NCBI GenBank assembly: GCA_025356795.1
Contig: JANXRR010000159.1
Coordinates: 1 to 5,152 of the forward strand
Direction of reading: 5' to 3'
DNA: 5,152 nt
Origin: Bacteroidia bacterium
Lineage (GTDB): Bacteria; Bacteroidota; Bacteroidia; Cytophagales; Cyclobacteriaceae
Part shown: one piece after another, positions 1-5,152 of the stretch
How positions within the stretch are numbered: position 1 is the stretch's first letter
How the letters are laid out: each line of letters starts with the position of its first letter
Position numbers and translations under genes: made by a program
Notes under the pieces: generated by a model
Told to the model about the DNA's origin: nothing
Seen by the model: only the letters and a program-made list of their open reading frames with translations
Databases searched by the model: none

Positions 1-2612
1 TTATAAGTCATTTGGTTTAACCCCTCTGTGCTATGGGTTGTTGCAGCCACAGGGCAAACCGTTTCGCACGGAGCATTGTTGCAATGTTGGCAAAGCATGG
101 GTTGGAAAGTTACCTCAGGATTTTCTGAAGCCTTTTCTAAAGCTACATAATCATCGGCTTTGGCATCACTGCTATAATATCGATCGATACGCAACCAGTG
201 CATTTCTCTCCTTCTCAACACTTCATCTTTACCTACTAAAGAAACGTTGTTCTCTACATTACAGGCTACCACACATGCTGCACAACCAGTGCATGTATTT
301 AAGTCAATGGACATTCCCCAATGATGGTTCTTATATTCATGACCTTTCCATAAGCTAATTTCGCTCGCGTCAACTTTCTCTTCCCACTTAGTGACTTTTG
401 GGTATTCACGGCCTGCGTTGGGCTTTTCTTTAAACTCGGCCAAAGTAGCCTCTTGAATCACACTTTCACGCCCCATGTAGGTTTCGTGAGTTTGCGTTTG
501 TGCTATTCTATAAGGCTCTTTCGTAGCTTCTAGCGTAACACCTTCAGTTATATTAAAATTAATTGAACCGTTAACAAGGGCTAGGAATGGATAGGCATTT
601 GTTCCAATATTCTCAGCTACTTTACCTACTTTTGTGCGTCCATAACCTAATGCCAATCCTATTGTTCCAATGGCTTGGCCAGGTTGAATTACTACAGGAA
701 CTTTAACAGATTTCCCTGCTACCGTAAGATTTCCCAACTGCACGTTTCCATCATCCATACTAAAACCTTTGGCCTTAGCATCTTTTTGGGAAACTGTCAA
801 ATAGTTGTCCCATGTAGCCTTGGTAATTGGGTCTGGTAGCTCTTGAAGAAGAGGGTTATTGGCTTGCGATCCATTGCCCACACCATAGTTTTCATAAATG
901 ACCAATTCAAAAGAATCGCCAACTGCTTTGTAGTTTTTAGCAATTGAACTTGCCGCTATACTTAAATCAGCCTTAAACTCAAGCGATTTAAATTCATCAG
1001 AAGGTAGTTCATACACTCCATCATATAAACTCTTGTCCCAGAAAGTCTGGAGATCAGAGACGGAGGTTTGTTTTTCAAAGAACCAAGTCTTCCAATTCTT
1101 TTGAAGAACTGCAAAATAATCAACAGTTGATTCGCCTGCCCAAGTCAAGAAACTTTCTTGCGCTTGGCGTGATTTAAATATCGGAGTGATTGCAGGTTGA
1201 GACAAGGAAAAAGAATTTTTCTTAGGCTCAGCGTCATTCCAACTTTCTAAGTAATGATGATCGGGAGTTTTGAAAGCACATACAGAAGAAGTTTCATCTT
1301 CGGTGTAAGATGTAGAAACTGTCAATGAAACAGCTTTCAATGATTCACTCAATTTACCACCCAATACATGATCATAAACTGGATTGCTATTGAAAAATAA
1401 TATTGCGTCAACTTTTCCAGCTTCTACCTCAGAAACAAAGGAAGCAAAAAGTTCATCGTTACCTTTTCTATAGTTTAGCGGCTTGTTGGGAAAAATTGTA
1501 GCTCCATAGTTTCCTAACAAATCGTTGATTGCGTTCACAACGGTTTGCACAGCCTTATCATTAGAACCAGCCACCACTAATGACTTTCCTCGACTTTCCC
1601 ATAGTTCGTTGGCAGCTTTTTCCAAGTTGGCGACATTTTCAATAGTTGCACTCAGAGTTGATTTTCCAGCTTTAGCAGCCAACAAATTATAGAGTTGAGC
1701 AACGATCAATCCTTCTTGTGAAGGCTTGATGGCCGTTCTGTAATCTGCATTAGCGCCTGTTAACGAAAGGTTTGATTCAAATTGGAAATGCCTCGACATT
1801 TCACGTTTAGATTCACTCACTTCGCGAGTCTTAGCGTATTGCTTGGTAAATTCAATGGGAGCAACCCATGTTCCAATAAAATCAGCGGCAACACTTACAA
1901 TAACGTTAGCTTTACTAAAATCATAAGATGGAATAAACTGGCTTCCGAATGATTCTTCGTTTGCCTTTAATATACCGTAAGAAGAATTTTGATCGTACTG
2001 AATGTGCTGAGCTGTTGGGTATTTTGCTTTGAAAGCATCAATACTTGCAAGTGTGCTCGGGCTTAAGATGGTATTGCTTACAATTCTGATTTGCCCACCT
2101 TTTGAAGCAATTTCAGAAAGTTTTGCGGTTATTTGCTTGTCTACTTCTTCCCAAGACACTTTTTCATTATCACCAATCTTTGGGCCACGTAATCTGTAGT
2201 TATCATACAAAGAAAGAACAGAAGCTTCTACTTGAGCACTGGTTCCACCTAGAGTTACATTAGAAAGGCTATTACCTTCAATTTTAATAGGACGGCCATC
2301 TCTTGTTTTTACAACAATGCTGCAATAATCACCCCCGTTAATATAAGTTGAAGCGTAATAATTTGGAATTCCTGCATCAGCATCCATAGGTTTTATAACA
2401 TATGGTATTGCCTTACGGATAGGAGTTTCGCACGCTGCCAATGAAACAGCTGCCATCGAAAAGCCCATCATTTTTAAGAAATCTCGTCTGTTATGGCCTT
2501 TATCTTCTTCGCCACCAATAACAGCAAATTCCTTATCGGCATGCTTTACGAAAGCTGGCTCATTTTTTAATTGCTCGAGACCTTTCCAGTATGTCTTTTT
2601 GGTATCACCCAT
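1..2612 (-). CDS. actB: Alternative Complex III iron-sulfur subunit ActB, truncated at the left edge (870 codons visible)
   Basis: Large electron-transfer subunit of ACIII, the menaquinol oxidoreductase that replaces bc1 in many Bacteroidota; it sits on the periplasmic face and links quinol oxidation to the ActA hemes. I translated the frame from ATG at 2612 to the edge and found no stop. Residues 42-47 read RRDFLK, a twin-arginine export motif, followed by the lipobox-like LAAC (Cys61). Residues of about 70-720 look like the molybdopterin-oxidoreductase-type domain, with a conserved-looking HHYLESW stretch just after Cys445. Only Cys97 and Cys445 occur between residues 62 and 773, so the usual N-terminal cluster motif is absent, as expected for the cofactor-free ActB domain. 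The ferredoxin domain follows: Cys774, 777, 780, 784 (CxxCxxCxxxC) and Cys841, 844, 849, 853 (CxxCxxxxCxxxCP). Further cysteine sets and the C-terminus, probably about 150 residues, lie off the window. Co-transcription with actA is inferred. Confidence 0.95.
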   Translation of the reverse strand, partial: MGDTKKTYWKGLEQLKNEPAFVKHADKEFAVIGGEEDKGHNRRDFLKMMGFSMAAVSLAACETPIRKAIPYVIKPMDADAGIPNYYASTYINGGDYCSIVVKTRDGRPIKIEGNSLSNVTLGGTSAQVEASVLSLYDNYRLRGPKIGDNEKVSWEEVDKQITAKLSEIASKGGQIRIVSNTILSPSTLASIDAFKAKYPTAQHIQYDQNSSYGILKANEESFGSQFIPSYDFSKANVIVSVAADFIGTWVAPIEFTKQYAKTREVSESKREMSRHFQFESNLSLTGANADYRTAIKPSQEGLIVAQLYNLLAAKAGKSTLSATIENVANLEKAANELWESRGKSLVVAGSNDKAVQTVVNAINDLLGNYGATIFPNKPLNYRKGNDELFASFVSEVEAGKVDAILFFNSNPVYDHVLGGKLSESLKAVSLTVSTSYTEDETSSVCAFKTPDHHYLESWNDAEPKKNSFSLSQPAITPIFKSRQAQESFLTWAGESTVDYFAVLQKNWKTWFFEKQTSVSDLQTFWDKSLYDGVYELPSDEFKSLEFKADLSIAASSIAKNYKAVGDSFELVIYENYGVGNGSQANNPLLQELPDPITKATWDNYLTVSQKDAKAKGFSMDDGNVQLGNLTVAGKSVKVPVVIQPGQAIGTIGLALGYGRTKVGKVAENIGTNAYPFLALVNGSINFNITEGVTLEATKEPYRIAQTQTHETYMGRESVIQEATLAEFKEKPNAGREYPKVTKWEEKVDASEISLWKGHEYKNHHWGMSIDLNTCTGCAACVVACNVENNVSLVGKDEVLRRREMHWLRIDRYYSSDAKADDYVALEKASENPEVTFQPMLCQHCNNAPCETVCPVAATTHSTEGLNQMTY

Positions 2613-2616
2613 ATTG

Positions 2617-2644
2617 TCAATTATCAATTACAAATTATCAATTA
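2617..2644 (-). repeat. Tandem heptanucleotide repeat (four units of TAATTGA) in the actA-actB spacer
   Basis: Read on the minus strand, four consecutive 7-bp units run up to 4 bases before the actB ATG: TAATTGA, TAATTTG, TAATTGA, TAATTGA. The second unit differs from the others at its last two bases. The array fills 28 of the 42 intergenic bases and covers the position of a ribosome binding site, and no Shine-Dalgarno-like sequence is visible. Bacteroidota commonly initiate without strong Shine-Dalgarno motifs and favour A/T-rich leaders, so the array may simply supply an unstructured leader. AT-rich heptamer arrays of this type are, from general knowledge, common between genes in this phylum. 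The units are seen directly; any function is inference. Confidence 0.8.
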
Positions 2645-2654
2645 CTTTCTAAAA

Positions 2655-3911
2655 TTAATAATGGCACTTAGCACATTCTAAGCCTCCAATATCTTCCACC
2701 TTCATTGCCTTCTTGCTATTATGAAGTTCAATCAATTTATCATAGTAGGCATTGCCTTTGGTATTTACATCCGTCTTTCTATGGCAATCCACACACCAGC
2801 CCATAGTAAGAAGTGAATATTGTTTTACAACTTCCATTTCTTGAATGGGACCATGGCAGGTTTGGCACTCAATCTGGCCTACGTTTACGTGTTGCGCATG
2901 ATTAAAATATGCCAAATCGGGGAGATTGTGAATTCTAACCCACTCGATAGGTTTTTGCTTGCCTGTATAAGAAGCGGTTTTAACATCGTACCCAATTGCA
3001 GAATAAATTTTTTGGATCTCTGGGGAATCCTGTTTTATCTGGGAATGGCAGTTCATGCAAATGTTAGGCGAAGGAATATTGGCTTGCTTTCCTTTCATAA
3101 CACCTGTATGGCAATATTTACAGTTAATCTCGTATTGGCCTGCATGCAATTTATGTGAAAATGCAATGGGTTGTTTCGGTTGATAGTTTTGTTGAATGCC
3201 AATAGTATACAAACCATCAATTACAGTTTTAAAAGAAATGGATGCCACCAGAAACACGACTAAAAAAATAAATCCTTTGCTTTGAAAAAATGTGTTAAGA
3301 GTGATGGGCGAATGAACAATCTCCTTTTCGTCATCTGAAAGTTCCTTTTGATCTAAGTATTTTTTAAGTGCTGATATGATTAATCCTAAGATAATTAAGA
3401 GAAGGATTAGAATAAGCACCATTCCAATTACAATTACATTTAAGTAAGTTGATGATATGGAAGTTCCCTCAGCACCTGCGGCTCCTCCCGCTGTCACAGC
3501 TGGCCCAACTGGAGCATCTGGCTTGTCTGCCTCTGCTTTCACATAAGCCAGGATGCTCATAATCTGATCGTCAGTGTAGCTGTTGAAAGCTGTCATCTGA
3601 CTCTTATTATAGTCATTATAAAGTTTTACTGCATAAGGCTCGCCACTGGCAACAACTTTGGAAGAGTTACGAATCCAACTTTTGATCCAGGTAATAGAAG
3701 GGGCGCGATCATACACTCCGGCCAATGCTGGGCCTACTAACTTTTGCTTTATTCTATGGCACGATTTGCAATTTCCATTAAATAAAGCTTCTCCAGCACT
3801 GATAATGGCAGCATCTTTGGAAATTTCCTGAGCAAACGAGATAAGTGAGAAGAGAACTAAAAATACTGAGGTGAGAAACTTAGCTAGTTTTGGTAGACAG
3901 TGCTTCATCAT
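2655..3911 (-). CDS. actA: Alternative Complex III multiheme cytochrome c subunit ActA, with fused N-terminal monoheme cytochrome domain
   Basis: Periplasmic cytochrome subunit of ACIII that takes electrons from ActB towards a cytochrome or terminal oxidase. The chosen ATG at 3911 gives 418 residues and places a signal peptide first (basic start, hydrophobic 12-26, likely cleavage after SFA at 25-27). A second ATG directly follows at 3908. An in-frame TTG at 3950 is unlikely because it lies inside the predicted -7 promoter box and would add 13 residues before the signal peptide. There are six CXXCH heme sites: 48-52, 264-268, 285-289, 349-353, 373-377 and 413-417. The first belongs to a class I cytochrome domain (about 30-128, with Met106 as possible axial ligand). 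A Pro/Ala/Gly-rich linker (131-150), a membrane segment (about 159-180), an acidic cytoplasmic stretch and a second membrane segment (about 213-230) follow. The C-terminal pentaheme domain carries candidate distal His ligands (253, 256, 328, 338, 341). Its last heme site is one residue from the end. Confidence 0.94.
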   Translation of the reverse strand: MMKHCLPKLAKFLTSVFLVLFSLISFAQEISKDAAIISAGEALFNGNCKSCHRIKQKLVGPALAGVYDRAPSITWIKSWIRNSSKVVASGEPYAVKLYNDYNKSQMTAFNSYTDDQIMSILAYVKAEADKPDAPVGPAVTAGGAAGAEGTSISSTYLNVIVIGMVLILILLLIILGLIISALKKYLDQKELSDDEKEIVHSPITLNTFFQSKGFIFLVVFLVASISFKTVIDGLYTIGIQQNYQPKQPIAFSHKLHAGQYEINCKYCHTGVMKGKQANIPSPNICMNCHSQIKQDSPEIQKIYSAIGYDVKTASYTGKQKPIEWVRIHNLPDLAYFNHAQHVNVGQIECQTCHGPIQEMEVVKQYSLLTMGWCVDCHRKTDVNTKGNAYYDKLIELHNSKKAMKVEDIGGLECAKCHY

Positions 3912-3947
3912 GATGCGTTTAGGTATTCCGGATTTATTCGGAACGCA

Positions 3948-3978
3948 CAAATCTACACCCCAAACCCATTATTTCAAA
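3948..3978 (-). promoter_or_regulatory. Predicted Bacteroidota-type promoter of the actAB operon
   Basis: On the minus strand TTTG (3978-3975) is followed by a 19-bp spacer and TAGATTTG (3955-3948). This matches the Bacteroidota primary-sigma consensus, TTTG about 17-23 bp upstream of TAnnTTTG, at every defined base. Transcription would start near 3940-3943 and leave a leader of about 30 bases before the actA ATG at 3911. The site is well placed to drive the whole operon. It is a pattern match only, and the short elements could occur by chance in AT-rich DNA. Confidence 0.6.
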
Positions 3979-4036
3979 TTTATTTTACATTGCCACAAGA
4001 ATATTTTATGATTTTAACAGATCATTTTAAATCTAT

Positions 4037-4070
4037 TAAATAACTATACAAAAAGGGTTTTTGTTATTTA
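4037..4070. repeat. Imperfect inverted repeat in the divergent intergenic region
   Basis: Perfect inner arms ACAAAAA (4048-4054) and TTTTTGT (4058-4064) flank a GGG loop. Outer arms TAAATA (4037-4042) and TATTTA (4065-4070) extend the pairing, with a 5-base bulge on the left side only. An alternative pairing of TAAATAAC (4037-4044) with GTTATTTA (4063-4070) is also perfect. The element lies about 60 bp upstream of the predicted actA -33 box and 39 bp before the ATG of the gene at 4110. It could be an operator, a leader hairpin or chance symmetry in AT-rich DNA. The arms are seen; the role is unknown. Confidence 0.5.
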
Positions 4071-4109
4071 GAATGAGTACAATTGTAACCATTTTTTAAG
4101 AATTTGATT

Positions 4110-4688
4110 ATGACTCCCTTTGAATACGTAACTGTTCTTATTTCAATTATCTTGGGATTGGGTATTACTCAGATTGTTACTGGCTTGGCCGATTTGATTC
4201 ATCAATGGGACCGTGTGAAAGTTTATTGGCCGCACTTGCTTTGGATTTTTTTGATTTTCTTTTTACATATTCAGGAATGGTGGGCAACCTATGAGCTGCG
4301 CGACTTTAGCTCGTGGAGATTGACAACTTTCTTTTTTGTAATTCTTTATCCTATAATTTTATTCATCCTGGCCAAGCTATTGTTTCCCTTTGGATTGCTT
4401 GAAGGCACTATTGACTTAAAGGAATTTTATTTCGATAATTTCAGGAGGATTTTTGGGTGGTCTGTTGTGCTGATTGTCTTTGCCTTGCTCACCAACATTT
4501 TTGTATTAAGCTACCCGGTTATCGATCAACTGCCTCAAATAGTATTCTTGGCAGTGTTGTTAATTATGGCAGTAGGCAATCTGAAAAATGAAAGACTACA
4601 TCAGTTGCTGATAATTGTCTTCGCTATTGTTTCTATAGCGATTATAATTGTTACTTGGTCCAGAGAGACTTCAATTATTTCTCAATAA
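4110..4688 (+). CDS. Six-segment membrane protein of unknown function
   Basis: A 192-residue, very hydrophobic protein that I cannot assign to a characterised family. Hydrophobic stretches suggest six membrane helices at about residues 5-28, 40-58, 71-92, 114-135, 141-157 and 164-183. The first is rich in Gly, Ile and Thr (LGLGITQIVTG, 15-25). The second loop holds an aromatic and charged patch (HIQEWW, 53-58, then YELRDF, 61-66). There are no cysteines, no CXXCH site and no evident His pairs for heme b, so nothing supports a direct redox role. The start chosen is ATG at 4110; an in-frame TTG two codons earlier is less likely. No strong promoter is visible: TACAATTG at 4078-4085 resembles the -7 box at five of six defined bases, but the nearest TTTG (4060-4063) is only 14 bp upstream. 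It is transcribed divergently from the ACIII operon, so shared regulation is possible but unproven. The reading frame is secure; the function is not. Confidence 0.85.
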   Translation: MTPFEYVTVLISIILGLGITQIVTGLADLIHQWDRVKVYWPHLLWIFLIFFLHIQEWWATYELRDFSSWRLTTFFFVILYPIILFILAKLLFPFGLLEGTIDLKEFYFDNFRRIFGWSVVLIVFALLTNIFVLSYPVIDQLPQIVFLAVLLIMAVGNLKNERLHQLLIIVFAIVSIAIIIVTWSRETSIISQ

Positions 4689-4727
4689 TTCTACTTTTTA
4701 TTTTCCCACTTTATTTCTTGCTTGAGC

Positions 4728-5152
4728 TTATCCCATTGATTTGAGATGCGCTTCCCAATTATTTCTCAATGCATTCATAATTGCCGGATAGACAATCCAA
4801 ATGCGAAATGGTTTGATAAATACCATGTAAATTTTGCCAAACAAACCTTTGGGTTTAACATATACGGCCATGTTAATCACCCAAGTATTTGCTCCAAAAG
4901 GTACACGACTAAAATGAAGTGCTGCCTGTACAGTTTCGTTTTCAATTTCAGCAAGGTATTCGTTTTCCAATTTATATACTGGAATAAAACTTCCAGTGCC
5001 AGGACTGGGGAGATCATGATAGGTCAGGTTTTCCTGCTGGGCATATCGGTGCCTGATACTGGCGGGAATAAGCGTGTCTTGTTGTAATTTTTCATCCCAC
5101 TTAAACAATCTACCTAATGAAAGTCGAATTCTAAAAAGAAGTCCTGCCAACC
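4728..5152 (-). CDS. DUF2867-like protein, 5' end cut off by the right edge
   Basis: The C-terminal 140 residues of a protein whose frame stays open to the window edge. A TTG at 5150 could be read as a start, but no leader is visible and the protein begins abruptly inside a conserved-looking stretch, so the true start probably lies to the right. Counting from that TTG, residues 6-19 (FRIRLSLGRLFKWD) resemble the arginine- and glycine-containing turn of DUF2867 proteins. Residues 61-80 (LENEYLAEIENE, then TVQAALHF) and 94-125 (MAVYVKPKG, IKPFRIWIVYP) match that family's C-terminal pattern as I remember it. There is no signal peptide or long membrane helix in the visible part. DUF2867 has no established biochemical function; it occurs alone or fused behind an NAD(P)-binding SDR domain, and the missing part would decide which applies. 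It converges on the membrane gene across 39 bp of T-rich DNA (4689-4727) with no clear terminator hairpin. Confidence 0.75.
   Translation of the reverse strand, partial: LAGLLFRIRLSLGRLFKWDEKLQQDTLIPASIRHRYAQQENLTYHDLPSPGTGSFIPVYKLENEYLAEIENETVQAALHFSRVPFGANTWVINMAVYVKPKGLFGKIYMVFIKPFRIWIVYPAIMNALRNNWEAHLKSMG

Noticed and set aside
38..358. Plus-strand open frame of 106 codons
   Set aside because: It lies opposite the cysteine-rich ferredoxin part of actB, which has clear iron-sulfur motifs. The plus-strand product shows no domain and is a shadow.
1..2612. actB as a true molybdenum enzyme such as a polysulfide or formate oxidoreductase
   Set aside because: The molybdopterin-type domain lacks the N-terminal cysteine cluster motif. 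The gene also follows a pentaheme ActA, which is the ACIII arrangement.
2820..3158. Plus-strand open frame of 112 codons
   Set aside because: It is antisense to the pentaheme region of actA, where the CXXCH sites prove the coding strand.
4689..4727. Possible bidirectional terminator between the convergent genes
   Set aside because: There are T-rich runs but I found no stem of useful length before them on either strand.
4672..4770. A 15-bp exact direct repeat, CAATTATTTCTCAAT, at 4672-4686 and 4756-4770
   Set aside because: Both copies fall within the 3' coding ends of the two convergent genes, with no flanking similarity. A chance match of this length is plausible in a 5-kb AT-rich window, so I do not call it an att site or mobile-element footprint.
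4746..5087. Plus-strand open frame of 113 codons
   Set aside because: It is antisense to the DUF2867-like gene, whose minus-strand product carries the conserved pattern; the plus-strand product resembles nothing I know.

Overview
The window looks like chromosomal DNA of an aerobic Bacteroidota bacterium, probably of the Cytophagales or a nearby order. Three things point there: an AT-rich composition, a promoter of the Bacteroidota type (TTTG, 19-bp spacer, TAGATTTG), and above all the start of an Alternative Complex III (ACIII) operon laid out as in that phylum. The order-level placement is inference; the phylum is well supported.

Positions 1-3911 (minus strand) hold the first two genes of the ACIII operon. 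actA (3911-2655) encodes a secreted, membrane-anchored multiheme cytochrome c with six CXXCH sites. actB (2612 to beyond position 1) encodes the large iron-sulfur subunit, which has a cofactor-free molybdopterin-oxidoreductase-like domain followed by a ferredoxin-type domain. actB runs off the left edge inside the ferredoxin domain, with 870 codons visible and no frameshift or stop. The genes are 42 bp apart with no terminator between them, so they are probably co-transcribed. The spacer is mostly a tandem heptanucleotide repeat. In known operons actC, D, E and F follow, and often a cytochrome c oxidase; these would lie left of position 1. ACIII oxidises menaquinol and passes electrons through the ActB clusters and ActA hemes to a cytochrome or oxidase, replacing the bc1 complex.

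Positions 3912-4109 form a 198-bp divergent intergenic region. It holds a good candidate actA promoter and an imperfect inverted repeat.

Positions 4110-4688 (plus strand) encode a small protein of about six membrane segments and unknown function. It is followed, after a convergent 39-bp gap with no clear hairpin, by a minus-strand gene (4728 to the right edge) whose product resembles DUF2867 proteins and whose 5' end is cut off. Nothing links these two genes to ACIII except adjacency.

The region is mostly ordinary core respiratory DNA. I found no mobile element, CRISPR array, RNA gene or evidence of a new system. The points of most interest are the cytochrome domain tethered to ActA, the heptamer repeat in the actB leader and the inverted repeat in the divergent promoter region.
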